From assembly GCF_016862895.1 (NCBI RefSeq), contig NZ_BONV01000001.1, positions 372,001 to 436,000 of the forward strand: a stretch of DNA of 64,000 nt, written 5' to 3'. Below the pieces are notes generated by a model. It saw nothing but the letters and a program-made list of their open reading frames with translations, was not told the origin of the DNA and did not search any database. Shown piece after piece: positions 42,716 to 51,750 of this stretch. Positions within the stretch are counted from its first letter, which is position 1, and each line of letters begins with the position of its first letter. The DNA comes from Planotetraspora kaengkrachanensis. GTDB lineage: Bacteria > Actinomycetota > Actinomycetes > Streptosporangiales > Streptosporangiaceae. The position numbers were made by a program, and so were the translations under genes.

Positions 42716-42773
42716 GACTGTCAAGGACCTGAATCGCGGGACTTCACCGGCGGGTGTCAGGCACCATTGCGGG

Positions 42774-43352
42774 ATGGACTCCGCGTCGGTGAGCCTGCTC
42801 CGCGAGATGCTCGCCTCGACGGGGTGGCTCGAGCAGACCCGGCAGCTCGGCATGGCACTCAGGACCACCCGCTCCCCCGGCGGCCTGCTCGTCGTCGGCA
42901 CCCCCGATGACGAGCCGTGGCACGTGACCGCTCACCTGGCCGACGAGGCGCAGTCGTCCGGCCTCGCCCAGCTGGCCCCCACCCTTCTGCGCTGGGCCCC
43001 TCCGGAGAACGCGCCCGCCCATCTGCGGGTGGGGATGGACCGGCTCCGCGAGGCCGGCAGGGGCGAGACCCTGTTCGTCGTCGCGGAGCAGCGCGCGCCC
43101 GACGGGTTGCTCGAGCGAGTCGACGACGCCAGGCGCACCGGGGTGACGATCCTCGCCGTCGACGGTGGCGACCCCGAGCTCGAGTCGCTGGCACACGACG
43201 CGATAGCCGTACGGCCCGATGACGCGCTCGTGAGCTTCGACGCGGCGCAACATCTGGTGAGCGCGGCGGCCGGCGACGTCCGGCGCCCCGGGTTCCGGGA
43301 ACGGCTCGCCCGGTTCGCCGAGCGGGTCACCGGCCCGCGGCTGAGCGACTGA
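42774..43352 (+). CDS. Uncharacterised actinobacterial protein (SIS-like C-terminal half)
   Basis: 192 residues; no family assigned with confidence. It begins SLLREMLASTGWLEQTRQLG and continues ALRTTRSPGGLLVVGTPDDE, HLADEAQSSGLAQLAPTLLR. The second half has alternating strand-helix structure with ETLFVVAEQRAPDGLLERVD, RTGVTILAVDGGDPELESLA and ALVSFDAAQHLVSAAAGDVR, which recalls sugar-isomerase (SIS) domains, although the typical nucleotide or sugar-phosphate loop is not obvious. It is probably cytosolic. Confidence 0.6.
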   Translation: MDSASVSLLREMLASTGWLEQTRQLGMALRTTRSPGGLLVVGTPDDEPWHVTAHLADEAQSSGLAQLAPTLLRWAPPENAPAHLRVGMDRLREAGRGETLFVVAEQRAPDGLLERVDDARRTGVTILAVDGGDPELESLAHDAIAVRPDDALVSFDAAQHLVSAAAGDVRRPGFRERLARFAERVTGPRLSD

Positions 43353-43388
43353 CCGCACGGCCGACGGGCCGGCGCCCCCGTCGTCTCC

Positions 43389-44345
43389 CTAGCGGGCGCG
43401 CGGCTCCCGGCGGCGGCTGAGCTCCCCGACGCGCTGCGCCACCTCGTCGGCGGCCTCGCGCAGGACCTCGATGACCGCACCCTGGACCGGGTCGGGCTCC
43501 CCCGACGTCGTACGGCTCACGCGGGTGAGCGCCTCGATCCGGCGTGAGCCCACGCCGTGGATCTCGGTGACCACCACCTCGCCGGGAGGCACGTCGAGCA
43601 GGGCGAGGGACGGCACGATCGCCACTCCGTGACCAGCCGACACGAGCCCGAGGGTCGGGGGGAACTCGGCGATGACATGGACTCGCCGGGGTTCGAACCC
43701 GTGGAGCTGCGCCAGCCGCTCCAGCGCCTGCCCGCAGGCCTGGTCGGCGACGCCCGCGACCCACGGCAGACCGGCGAGCTCGTCGACGCTCTCCGGGATG
43801 GAGTCCCAGCCGGGCGGAGCGACGATGCGGTACTCGTCGTCGTACAGCCGGTGCCGGGACATCGAGGGCAGGGACGCGGCGGGCTGGCTCATGTCCCGCT
43901 CGGTGACGACGAGGTCGACGCCGCCCAGGCGGAGCTCCTGCACGGCGACCGGGCCGAACAGCTCGTGGATGACCGGGGTGATGCGCGGATGCCGTACGGA
44001 CAGCGTGCGCAGGGCGGAGACGAGCAGGTGACGGATCACCGTGGGGAAGGCGGCGATCGTGACGGGACCGGACAGCCGTTCGGTGAAACGGTTGAGCTCC
44101 TGCCTGGCCTCGACCAGTTGCTCCTCGATCCGCTCGGCGTAGGCCGCGAGCACCCGGCCGGCCGGCGTCAGGGTGGCCCGGCGCTGCGACCGGTCGACGA
44201 GCGCGAGACCGACCTCCCGCTCGAGCTGCGCGAGCTGCTGGGACACCGCGGAAGGCGTGAGGTGGAGCGCCTCGGCCGCCCGCATGACCCCGCCTCTGCG
44301 GGACACCTCATGCAGGATCCGCAGACGCCGGGGGTCGATTTCCAT
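43389..44345 (-). CDS. LysR family transcriptional regulator
   Basis: 318 residues. The N-terminal winged helix is standard: PRRLRILHEVSRRGGVMRAA, EALHLTPSAVSQQLAQLERE, VGLALVDRSQRRATLTPAGR. The C-terminal periplasmic-binding-like effector domain (90-295) follows. It is divergent from a small CBU_0592-type membrane protein, and the AT-rich 105-bp interval contains T-N11-A-like patches (for example CTTAAGATTTCTTCACTTGA), where it most likely binds. Confidence 0.9.
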   Translation of the reverse strand: MEIDPRRLRILHEVSRRGGVMRAAEALHLTPSAVSQQLAQLEREVGLALVDRSQRRATLTPAGRVLAAYAERIEEQLVEARQELNRFTERLSGPVTIAAFPTVIRHLLVSALRTLSVRHPRITPVIHELFGPVAVQELRLGGVDLVVTERDMSQPAASLPSMSRHRLYDDEYRIVAPPGWDSIPESVDELAGLPWVAGVADQACGQALERLAQLHGFEPRRVHVIAEFPPTLGLVSAGHGVAIVPSLALLDVPPGEVVVTEIHGVGSRRIEALTRVSRTTSGEPDPVQGAVIEVLREAADEVAQRVGELSRRREPRAR

Positions 44346-44450
44346 ACAGCAGAGCTTACGCCCAACTTAAGATTTCTTCACTTGAACTTCATTCCTAGCA
44401 AACGGGATCATTGATGCATTAACCACATAACTGATAGCGAGTAGCAACAT

Positions 44451-44771
44451 ATGTCCACGTTCATCACCATCATCGGCACCGTCGGCGCCGTCGCCCTGTT
44501 GTACGGCTACGCGATGGTGTCGGCAGGGAAGATGTCCGGCGACGGCCTGCCGTACCAGGCCCTGAACTTCGGCGGCGCCGCCACCTTGATGATCAACAGC
44601 GGCTTCCACTCGGCGTGGCCGTCCGCCATCCTCAACATGGTCTGGAGCGGCATCGGCGTGGTGACCCTCGGCAGGCTCGTCGCCGCCCGGGCCGTGGCGC
44701 GCAGGAAGGGATCCCCCGAACCCGAGCCGGCCGCGGAGCAGGGGCGCCCGCTGCTGGAGCCTGCTCCCTGA
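44451..44771 (+). CDS. CBU_0592-type small membrane protein
   Basis: 106 residues with three hydrophobic stretches. Family motif: [20 protein letters not shown], then [20 protein letters not shown] and [20 protein letters not shown]. Its function is unknown. It starts at 44451 and diverges from the LysR gene, so it may be a regulated target of that protein. The last 25 residues are a polar Pro/Glu-rich tail. Confidence 0.8.
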   Translation: MSTFITIIGTVGAVALLYGYAMVSAGKMSGDGLPYQALNFGGAATLMINSGFHSAWPSAILNMVWSGIGVVTLGRLVAARAVARRKGSPEPEPAAEQGRPLLEPAP

Positions 44772-44790
44772 CCACGGTCGGCCCGGGCGG

Positions 44791-44970
44791 TCAGTCTTCC
44801 TCCCACTCCTTGTCCTGCTTCCTCCAGGCCTCGTTCCGCTCGGACGCGGTCTGGAGGGCGTGCTCAGCGGCCTCCTCGGACTCGTAGGGGCCGAGCCGGT
44901 CCTTGTTGGGGCACCCCTTCTCCCCTTCGACGCGCATGTGCTTGAGACAGAACCACCATTGATCGCTCAC
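44791..44970 (-). CDS. 59-residue conserved actinobacterial protein
   Basis: A short reverse-strand gene from a GTG at 44970 to a TGA at 44791. It encodes [20 protein letters not shown], continuing [20 protein letters not shown] and [19 protein letters not shown]. The [20 protein letters not shown] pattern is that of a small conserved actinobacterial protein with a possible Cys/His metal site, followed by an SPOR-like helix. Function unknown. It sits between a membrane protein gene and map, transcribed away from map. Confidence 0.8.
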   Translation of the reverse strand: MSDQWWFCLKHMRVEGEKGCPNKDRLGPYESEEAAEHALQTASERNEAWRKQDKEWEED

Positions 44971-45012
44971 GGGCTAATGGTGCCCCGTCGAAGCGCAACT
45001 AGACTTGGCGGC

Positions 45013-45861
45013 ATGACGACGCTGCTCCGGCCCGGGCGAATCTCGCCCACGCGCAAGGTCCCCGCCCACATCAAGCGCCCGGAGTACGTGGGAAGAGCCG
45101 AGCCCAGGAAGGGCGGCTCGGATGTGCAGACCCCCGAGACCATCGAGAAGATGCGCGTCGCCGGCCGGATCGCCGCCCAGGCCCTGGAAGAGGTCGGCAA
45201 GCACGTCGCCCCCGGTGTGACCACCGACGAACTGGACCGGATCGGCCACGAGTTCCTCTGCGACCACGACGCCTACCCGTCCACCCTCGGCTACCGGGGC
45301 TACCCCAAGTCGCTGTGCACCTCGATCAACGAGGTCATCTGCCACGGCATCCCGGACGACACCGTTCTGCACGACGGCGACATCGTCAACGTGGACATCA
45401 CCGCGTTCATCGGCGGGGTGCACGGGGACACCGACGCGACGTTCCTCGTGGGCGACGTCGACGAGGAGTCGCGCCTGCTGGTCGAGCGCACCCGCGAGGC
45501 CACCATGCGGGCCATCAAGGCGGTCGCCCCGGGGCGGCAGCTCAACATCGTGGGCCGCGTGATCGAGGCCTACGCCAGGCGCTTCGGCTACGGCGTGGTC
45601 CGCGACTTCACCGGCCACGGCATCTCGACGTCGTTCCACTCGGGGCTGATCGTCCCCCACTACGACGACCCGTCGCTGTCGGTCACCCTGGTGCCCGGCA
45701 TGACGTTCACGATCGAGCCGATGCTCACCCTCGGCACGATCGAGTACGAGATCTGGCCGGACGGCTGGACCGCGGTGACCAAGGACCACAAGCGGACCGC
45801 CCAGTTCGAGCACACGCTCGTGGTCACGGAGTCGGGCAACGAGATCCTGACGCTCCCCTGA
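45013..45861 (+). CDS. map: Methionine aminopeptidase, type I
   Basis: 282 residues from the ATG at 45013. Removes the N-terminal methionine of new proteins. The five metal ligands of the family are visible: Asp in [20 protein letters not shown] (two Asp), His in [18 protein letters not shown], Glu in [12 protein letters not shown], and Glu in [13 protein letters not shown]. The substrate His is in [11 protein letters not shown]. An N-terminal extension of about 35 residues ([20 protein letters not shown]) is typical of the actinobacterial MapA form. A TAGACT hexamer lies 7 bp before the ATG, so the mRNA may be leaderless. Confidence 0.95.
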   Translation: MTTLLRPGRISPTRKVPAHIKRPEYVGRAEPRKGGSDVQTPETIEKMRVAGRIAAQALEEVGKHVAPGVTTDELDRIGHEFLCDHDAYPSTLGYRGYPKSLCTSINEVICHGIPDDTVLHDGDIVNVDITAFIGGVHGDTDATFLVGDVDEESRLLVERTREATMRAIKAVAPGRQLNIVGRVIEAYARRFGYGVVRDFTGHGISTSFHSGLIVPHYDDPSLSVTLVPGMTFTIEPMLTLGTIEYEIWPDGWTAVTKDHKRTAQFEHTLVVTESGNEILTLP

Positions 45862-45874
45862 CCGGTCGCCGGTC

Positions 45875-47869
45875 CTACTCGGCGGCCGCGTCCCGCTTGT
45901 TCAGCTTGGCGAGATAGTCGTTGTAGGCGTCCAGCTCGGCGTTTCCGGTGCCTCCGGTCTTCGCGGCGAGCGCGTCGGCCCGCCTGTCGTCACGGCGGGC
46001 CTTGCGGTCGTCGTCGCGCCACCACTGGATCGCGAGCGCGAGCAGCACGATGAGCGTCGGCACCTCGCCGAAGGACCAGGCGATCCCCCCGCCGGTCGCC
46101 TGGTCGGACAGCGACGACGCCCCCCATGTACGGCCCAGCTGGTCGTACCAGTCGGAGGCGAGCACCGTGCCCATGCTCATCAGCGCGACCCCGAAGAACG
46201 CGTGGAACGGCATCGTCACCAGGAGCAGCACCAGACGGGCGACGTGGGGCAGCTTGTGCGGCCCGGGGTCGACACCGATGATCACGTAGAAGAACAGGCA
46301 GCCGCTGACCAGGAAGTGCAGCGTCATCGCGATGTGCCCGATGTGCTCCTCCATGGCGGAGGCGAACAGCGGCGTGAAGTACAGCGCGTACGTCGACGAG
46401 ATGAAGATCGCCGTGGCGATGGCCGGGTGGGCCACGACCTTCATGACCCTGCTGTGCAGGATCACCATGATCCACTCGCGGGGCCCGCGGTCGCCGCGCC
46501 GCGCGGCGGGCTTGAGCGCGCGCAGCGCGAGGGTGACCGGGGCGCCCAGCACCAGGAAGATCGGCACCAGCATGGAGAGGATCATGTGCTCGGTCATGTG
46601 GACGCTGAACAGGACCGGCGCGTAGCGCGCGATCCCGCTCTGCGTCGCCAGGACCAGGATGACGACGCCCGCGAACCACAGGACGGTGCGGCTCCACGGC
46701 CATGAGTCGCCACGCCTGCGCAGCCGGACCACGCCGACGCCGTACAGGCCGGCGAGCGTGGCGGCGATCGCGGCGAAGAACAGGTCGAACCACCACAGCG
46801 TGGCCAGATTCGCCAGCGACACCGGGGGCGGCATCAGGTAGCCGAGCAGCTCGAAGACCCGGTCGATCGGGTTGGGCGCCGGCGGCGGCGCGGTGCGCGA
46901 CAGCGCGACGGCGATCCCGACGGTGGCCGCCATGATCACGATCTCGCCGAGCGCCAGGCGCAGGAACGACCGCGACTCCCCCGACGCGAGCCGGGGCAGC
47001 GTGCGCTCGCGGTGGCGCCAGCCGATCACCCCGAGGACGACGAAGGCGGCGGTCTTGGCGAGCAGCATGAGCCCGTAGGCCGAGGTGTAGAGCTGGTCGA
47101 CGGACGACAGGCGGGCGAGCACGCTCGCGACGCCCGAGATGCCCACCCCGACGAAGCACCACAACGCCATCCGGGAGAAGCGGGCGGCGGCGACGTCGAG
47201 CTGGCGCTCACCGCGCAGGGCGTGGATGCAGAGCATGCCGAGCCCGCCGACCCACAACGCCAGGAAGAGCAGGTGGAAGGCGACCGAGGTGGTCGCCAAT
47301 CCGTGGTTGGGCGAGGAGGACGAGTGCCCGGTCAGCGCGGGCGGCAGCAGCGTCGCGAGGGAGAAGACCAGCAGCCCCGCCGCGGATCCTGAGGTGATCG
47401 CACCACGGGCGAACAGGGCGATCGCGACGGCGAACAGCACGACGAGCGTCAGCGCGATGCCCTGGGGGACCTGGCTCGCGTAGCTGGTCAGCTCGTTGCC
47501 GCCGAGGATCTCCCCCACCGGCGCGCCCAGCGTCTCCGACAGGCTGAAGACCAGCGCGGAGGCCGCGGCGACGGCCCAGACGACCGCGGCCCACGAGGCG
47601 GCCTTCACATACCCCTGCGCGGGCTTGCCGAGCAGCCCCTTGTCGCTGGGCAGCAGGACCGCGCCGATGGCCAGCAGGCCCACGGTCAGCACGCCGGCGA
47701 CGTCCATCCCCAGCTTCGAGAAGGGGAGCATCCAGCGCGTCAGCATGCCCTGGTCGGGCAGGCCCGGGATGATGCGGGGGGTGGCCGCGCCTCCGGCGAC
47801 CATCCCGATGACGAGGGCTCCCGCCGCCGCGCAGAGGGCGGCGACGGTCAGGCGCAGTGTCCTGTTCAC
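45875..47869 (-). CDS. Fused CopD (copper resistance D) and CtaG (cytochrome oxidase assembly) membrane protein
   Basis: 664 residues with about 14 helices. The N-terminal half is CopD-like: an N-terminal signal-like helix, SVAFHLLFLALWVGGLGMLC with the H..W..G copper-site pattern, and LRLALGEIVIMAATVGIAVA. The C-terminal half (from about 365) is a CtaG/caa3-type assembly domain: LLFSVHMTEHMILSMLVPIF with conserved His residues, and HIGHIAMTLHFLVSGCLFFY. The start overlaps the copC stop by four bases (GTGA), so the two are translationally coupled. Role: copper uptake or delivery to cytochrome oxidase at the membrane. Confidence 0.9.
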   Translation of the reverse strand: MNRTLRLTVAALCAAAGALVIGMVAGGAATPRIIPGLPDQGMLTRWMLPFSKLGMDVAGVLTVGLLAIGAVLLPSDKGLLGKPAQGYVKAASWAAVVWAVAAASALVFSLSETLGAPVGEILGGNELTSYASQVPQGIALTLVVLFAVAIALFARGAITSGSAAGLLVFSLATLLPPALTGHSSSSPNHGLATTSVAFHLLFLALWVGGLGMLCIHALRGERQLDVAAARFSRMALWCFVGVGISGVASVLARLSSVDQLYTSAYGLMLLAKTAAFVVLGVIGWRHRERTLPRLASGESRSFLRLALGEIVIMAATVGIAVALSRTAPPPAPNPIDRVFELLGYLMPPPVSLANLATLWWFDLFFAAIAATLAGLYGVGVVRLRRRGDSWPWSRTVLWFAGVVILVLATQSGIARYAPVLFSVHMTEHMILSMLVPIFLVLGAPVTLALRALKPAARRGDRGPREWIMVILHSRVMKVVAHPAIATAIFISSTYALYFTPLFASAMEEHIGHIAMTLHFLVSGCLFFYVIIGVDPGPHKLPHVARLVLLLVTMPFHAFFGVALMSMGTVLASDWYDQLGRTWGASSLSDQATGGGIAWSFGEVPTLIVLLALAIQWWRDDDRKARRDDRRADALAAKTGGTGNAELDAYNDYLAKLNKRDAAAE

Positions 47870-48465
47870 TTCTTCTTCCGCATGCTGATGACCATGCCGA
47901 GGTAGATCCCCCCGGCGCCGAAGACCACGACCCAGATCCAGCCGGGGATCAGCGGCTTGTCCTCGTCCTTCTGGGCGTCCGCTGCCGGGCTCGCGGCGAC
48001 GGCCGCGGTGGGGGTGGCGGACGCGGTCGCCGCGTCTGACGCGGCGGAGGTGGGCGTCGCCGACGGGGTGCCCGCCTCCTGCGTGGCGGGCGGGGACGGC
48101 TTGCCCGCCACGGTGAAGGGGATCTCCCCGGTCAGCGGGTGACCGTCCTCGGAGACGACCCGCCAGGCGATGGTGTAGGCGCCGTCGGGGATCGACTCGT
48201 CGACCCCGATGCTCACCTTGACCCCGTTGACGACGGGCTGGCCGCTCTCGTAGCGCTTGCCGCCCGCGCCGCGGACCAGCAGGGTCGGGAACCGCACCGA
48301 CTCGGAGAACTCGAGGGTCACCTTGCCGAGGCTCTCGACCTCGGCGTTCTTCTCCGGTGTGCTGCTCTTCAGCGTGGTGTGCGCCTGAGCGGGAGCCGAC
48401 AGGCCCAGACTCAGCACCACGGTCGCGAGCAACGCGGCCATTACGGCGATCGGGGATCTTTTCAT
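47866..48465 (-). CDS. copC: CopC domain protein with signal peptide and C-terminal membrane anchor
   Basis: 199 residues from the ATG at 48465; the upstream-open residues lack a signal. Signal peptide AVMAALLATVVLSLGLSAPA-QA precedes His-1 of the mature CopC domain (HTTLKSSTPEKNAEVESLGK; copper ligand His at the new N-terminus). VTLEFSESVRFPTLLV, YTIAWRVVSEDGHPLTGEIP (second His) and FTVAG follow. Then come a Thr/Ala/Ser-rich linker and a C-terminal helix GWIWVVVFGAGGIYLGMVI with a Lys tail. It carries copper outside the membrane to the CopD/CtaG protein encoded just downstream. Confidence 0.92.
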   Translation of the reverse strand: MKRSPIAVMAALLATVVLSLGLSAPAQAHTTLKSSTPEKNAEVESLGKVTLEFSESVRFPTLLVRGAGGKRYESGQPVVNGVKVSIGVDESIPDGAYTIAWRVVSEDGHPLTGEIPFTVAGKPSPPATQEAGTPSATPTSAASDAATASATPTAAVAASPAADAQKDEDKPLIPGWIWVVVFGAGGIYLGMVISMRKKK

Positions 48466-48592
48466 GACAGCCCCAAGGCTACCGACGCGAGGTGCCGGTC
48501 CACACCCCGATCCCATGACGCCGGGCGATCTCAATGCCCGCAAACGCGCCGGGGCACCCGCGACACGGCGCGGATGCCCCCGCTCACAGAGA

Positions 48593-49879
48593 TCACAGAC
48601 CCGCGCAGGCGAGCGCCTTCTGGTAGGCGGCCACGCTCAGGTCGGGATTACCCGCGCGGTCACGGAGCTCGGCGACGGCCATCCACTTCTCCGCCAGCTT
48701 CCTCGTCTGCGGAGACCCCTCCAGCCAGGTGCTCACCTGGCTCAGCTCCGCATCCGACTCCTCATCCCGGTGGAGGAGGTGGTGGGCCTGGCTGAGCAGC
48801 AGGTAGGCGTCGAGGTTCAGGCCTCCGGCGGACTCGTTCATCAGGTCCCGAGCGGCGCTCGCGTGCTCCGCCGCGTCCTCGGGGTGGTCCAGGGTCAGCT
48901 CCGCGTAGGCGAGGGACAGGGAGCAACGGGCCTTGTCCGACATGCTGGTGGCGGTCTCTTCGTAGTCCCGCGCGGCGCGCAGCAGCAGATCGCGGGCCTT
49001 CTCCACGTCGCTGGGGCGCACCCGGAGCATCGTGAACGCGTAGGCCTGGTGCAACCGGGCCAGGTTGCGCTGGTCGCCGGTCTCGGAATGGATGGCCAGC
49101 GCCCGCTCGATCAAGGACATGGCCTCCTCCCCGCGGCCGGCCTTCTCCGCCACGAGCGCGGCGTTCCAGCACGAGGCGACGTTCGCCCGTGGGCTTCCCA
49201 GCCCCTCCGCGGCGACGAGCAACTCGGCCGCGAAGTGGCCCGCCCGCATCAGGTCGCCACGCACCAGATAGGCCAGCAGGAGAGTGGCGCCGAGCTCGAC
49301 CAGGCCGTCGGTCCAGCCGCCCGAGCCGACGTCGGCGAGCACCGCCTCACCGACCTGGACCGCGGCGGAGAAGTCGCCCCGCTCCCGGTGGCACCGGCAC
49401 ATCGCGAGCGCCACGGCGATCTTCCGTTCGGCCGGCACGGTCTCGGACTCCCGGAGCTCGGACAGCACCGCGATCGCCTCAGCGAGCTCGCCGCACGCCT
49501 CGAGGGCGAGCGCGTAGCCGTACTGGGCGTCCTGGCGGAGCGAGACGAGCCCCGCGAGGCTGTTGTCGGCGAGCAGTTCAGCGAAACGCCGGCTGGCCTC
49601 TTCGACCTCGCCGTTCTCGAGAGCCATGCGGGCGAAGCTCAGGCCGACCTCGAGCTCCTGCATCTGCTCGGCGGTGACCCCGTTGACGAGATAGGTCAGC
49701 GAGCAGTCGAGCTTCTGCGCGAGCAGTTCCAGGACCGCGGGAGTCGGCGTCCGCTTGCCGCTCTCGATCAGAGACACGTAGCTATCCGAAAGTTCCGGGT
49801 GTGCTAGCTGTGCCTGGGAAAGACCACGCTGACGGCGTATCGCCTTGATTCGCTGACCAACGAGATCTTGCGCAACCAT
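48593..49879 (-). CDS. XRE-type regulator with tetratricopeptide repeats (RRNPP-like)
   Basis: About 428 residues from the ATG at 49879 (AGAGG 5 nt upstream). Residues 1-68 are an XRE helix-turn-helix: LVGQRIKAIRRQRGLSQAQL, ELSDSYVSLIESGKRTPTPA, VLELLAQKLDCSLTYLVNGV. The rest is a run of tetratricopeptide-like helical pairs (ELEVGLSFARMALENGEVEE; ALALEACGELAEAIAVLSEL; AALVAEKAGRGEEAMSLIER; SLSLAYAELTLDHPEDAAEH). Size and layout match peptide-sensing RRNPP regulators such as NprR. A tiny exported peptide is encoded divergently 53 bp away. It may act as a cytosolic receptor and repressor or activator. Confidence 0.85.
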   Translation of the reverse strand: MVAQDLVGQRIKAIRRQRGLSQAQLAHPELSDSYVSLIESGKRTPTPAVLELLAQKLDCSLTYLVNGVTAEQMQELEVGLSFARMALENGEVEEASRRFAELLADNSLAGLVSLRQDAQYGYALALEACGELAEAIAVLSELRESETVPAERKIAVALAMCRCHRERGDFSAAVQVGEAVLADVGSGGWTDGLVELGATLLLAYLVRGDLMRAGHFAAELLVAAEGLGSPRANVASCWNAALVAEKAGRGEEAMSLIERALAIHSETGDQRNLARLHQAYAFTMLRVRPSDVEKARDLLLRAARDYEETATSMSDKARCSLSLAYAELTLDHPEDAAEHASAARDLMNESAGGLNLDAYLLLSQAHHLLHRDEESDAELSQVSTWLEGSPQTRKLAEKWMAVAELRDRAGNPDLSVAAYQKALACAGL

Positions 49880-49897
49880 GGTTACCTCTTGAGACAA

Positions 49898-49910
49898 TGT
49901 GGGCCCCACA
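49898..49910. promoter_or_regulatory. Palindromic operator candidate between regulator and peptide genes
   Basis: TGTGGG-C-CCCACA is a perfect 13-bp palindrome centred in the 53-bp interval between the two divergent starts (49879 and 49933). Confidence 0.6.
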
Positions 49911-49932
49911 ACCAAACCGAACGGAGACTCCC

Positions 49933-50067
49933 GTGCGCCGCCGCCTTGCACTATCCGTACTTGCCGTAATCATCTCGACCACTGTGGCCGTAATCGGCAA
50001 TGGTACGACGACGACCGCCAGTTCGTCTCCTATGCGATCGTATGAGTTTGCGGCTGGATGCTGCTGA
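49933..50067 (+). CDS. 44-residue exported peptide (pheromone precursor candidate)
   Basis: GTG at 49933 with GGAG 6 nt upstream, stop TGA at 50065. The product starts MRRRLALSVLAVIISTTVAV, a basic N-region and hydrophobic core typical of a Sec signal; IGNGTTTTASSSP follows, and it ends MRSYEFAAGCC. The mature part would be only about 15-20 residues, with a terminal Cys pair. It is divergent from the XRE-TPR regulator and separated by a palindrome. No other gene fits this interval. Codons are unusually AT-ended (CTA, GTA, CTT, AAT, TAT), unlike the neighbours. It was judged too short for ordinary gene callers, so it would be missed. Confidence 0.65.
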   Translation: MRRRLALSVLAVIISTTVAVIGNGTTTTASSSPMRSYEFAAGCC

Positions 50068-50149
50068 TTTCTTCCCCCCACCCGCGCCCGTTCGCATCCG
50101 CGTCCGGGCCAAGTGGATTTCGGACTCGACCGCCGGTCTGAGATCTCTG

Positions 50150-51670
50150 TCAGCCCGCGCGCAGCGCAAGAAAGAGATCAACCCGGTCGGCCATGGAGGA
50201 GAGGTCCTTGGCGGTCAGCTCCTCGATCCGGCGAATTCGATAACGAACAGTGTTCACATGGACGTGCAGGCGTTCGGCGCAGCTGTTCCATGAGCCCGCA
50301 CAATCCAGGAACGTCCCCAGCGTCCGCACCAGCTCGGCCTGGTGCACGCGGTCGTAGTCGAACAGCGGCCCGAGGAGCCGATCGGCGAACGACCTGCGGA
50401 CATCGCCTGGGACCGTCGCCAGCAGCAGCACGTGAGTGTAGATCTCATCGCTGGTGACCACCCCCCCACCACGCGCGTCGGCGATCCGCCGCGCATGCCC
50501 GGCCTCCTCCATTCCGCCGCGGATGGCCGTGGCTCCGGTGAGCGCCGCGCTCACCCCGATGGACACCATGGTGTCCGGCAGTCCTTCCGCCAGCAGTCCC
50601 GTCCGCTCCTTCAACCGGGCGGCGACCGAGCCGGCCGTGTCCTCGCGGAGCGGAACGAGGGAAACCGCCCCGTCCGCGCCGGCGGCGGCGACCACCCGGC
50701 GGTCGAGCAACTCCTCCAGCACCCTGCCGCCGAGCGCGGACAGACCGGGATCGTCGGCGGCGCCTCGTCTCGCCGCCGTCGCCGACACCACGATGTACGG
50801 CTCGGCGGTGTCGATCCCGCAGGTGCGCAGGCGCGCCGACAACTCGGACGGGTCCGCCTCCCCCGAGCCGGCGAGGGCGACGAGCTGTTCCGCGAGCCGC
50901 CGTTCGACCCGGCGCCCCTCCTCCATCCGCGTGCGCTCCATCGCGACGCACGAGGCCAGTTCGAAGCCCGTCTCCGCGTCGACCTCGCCCCGGCAGGCCA
51001 GGGCCCATCCGGACGCCCGATGGGAACGGTCCACCGCGAAGATCGTCCAGACGTCCTCCCCAGGCCACTTGATCACCGTGGGCAGCCGGACCGCGCCGAG
51101 GAATTCGCGTGCCAGCCGTACGGCATGGGCCTGGGCGAGGTCGCCGGCGACGACCGATCCGGCGGCCGAGATCACGGCGGCAGAGACGCCGAGCTCCGCC
51201 GAGGTGAGCGCGACCAGCTCGTCCAGGCCCGCCCCCTCGGCCACCGCGGCCACGATGCGGCGGCGCCGGCCGAGCGCCCCGCGCAGGTCCCTCGCCTGGG
51301 CGGTGGCGAGACTCCGGCCCACCAGCTCCGTCACCGCGCCGAAGGACACCTCGACGGGCACCTTGAACAGGGGAAGCCCTCTGTCGCGGCAGGCGGTGAC
51401 GAGGTCGTCAGGGATGTGACCGAGGCGCGCGTCGCCCGCTCCCAGAGCGGAGACCCCGGCGCGGACCAGCACGTCGACGAACGCCGGGGAGTCCGCGGGG
51501 TCCTGACGCCACATCAGGCCGGTGAGCACCAGCTCGCCGCCGTCCAGATACCGCCCCGGGTCGGGCAGGTCGGTTACGAGGGCGCCCGAGATCTCCCTGT
51601 CGAGGCCCGGCTCGCCCGTGAGGAGGCTGAGCCGAAGCTCCGGCATGGCGAGCAAATCCCTCAGCAACAT
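50150..51670 (-). CDS. PucR family transcriptional regulator
   Basis: 506 residues. The N-terminal PucR domain is clear (MLLRDLLAMPELRLSLLTGE, LVTDLPDPGRYLDGGELVLT). The C-terminal HTH_30-type domain reads GTFLDCAGSWNSCAERLHVH and VNTVRYRIRRIEELTAKDLS, with a GGDEF-like/GAF-like middle. PucR proteins control purine catabolism in bacilli and actinobacteria. Here the neighbouring divergent gene is a xanthine dehydrogenase-type large subunit, which supports a role in purine degradation. Confidence 0.9.
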   Translation of the reverse strand: MLLRDLLAMPELRLSLLTGEPGLDREISGALVTDLPDPGRYLDGGELVLTGLMWRQDPADSPAFVDVLVRAGVSALGAGDARLGHIPDDLVTACRDRGLPLFKVPVEVSFGAVTELVGRSLATAQARDLRGALGRRRRIVAAVAEGAGLDELVALTSAELGVSAAVISAAGSVVAGDLAQAHAVRLAREFLGAVRLPTVIKWPGEDVWTIFAVDRSHRASGWALACRGEVDAETGFELASCVAMERTRMEEGRRVERRLAEQLVALAGSGEADPSELSARLRTCGIDTAEPYIVVSATAARRGAADDPGLSALGGRVLEELLDRRVVAAAGADGAVSLVPLREDTAGSVAARLKERTGLLAEGLPDTMVSIGVSAALTGATAIRGGMEEAGHARRIADARGGGVVTSDEIYTHVLLLATVPGDVRRSFADRLLGPLFDYDRVHQAELVRTLGTFLDCAGSWNSCAERLHVHVNTVRYRIRRIEELTAKDLSSMADRVDLFLALRAG

Positions 51671-51750
51671 GTGAAACAGCGTATTTGGAGAAACCTACAA
51701 TTACCGGCATCTGCCGCCCTCCCGTTTCATGTCACCGGCTCTAGGCCCTG

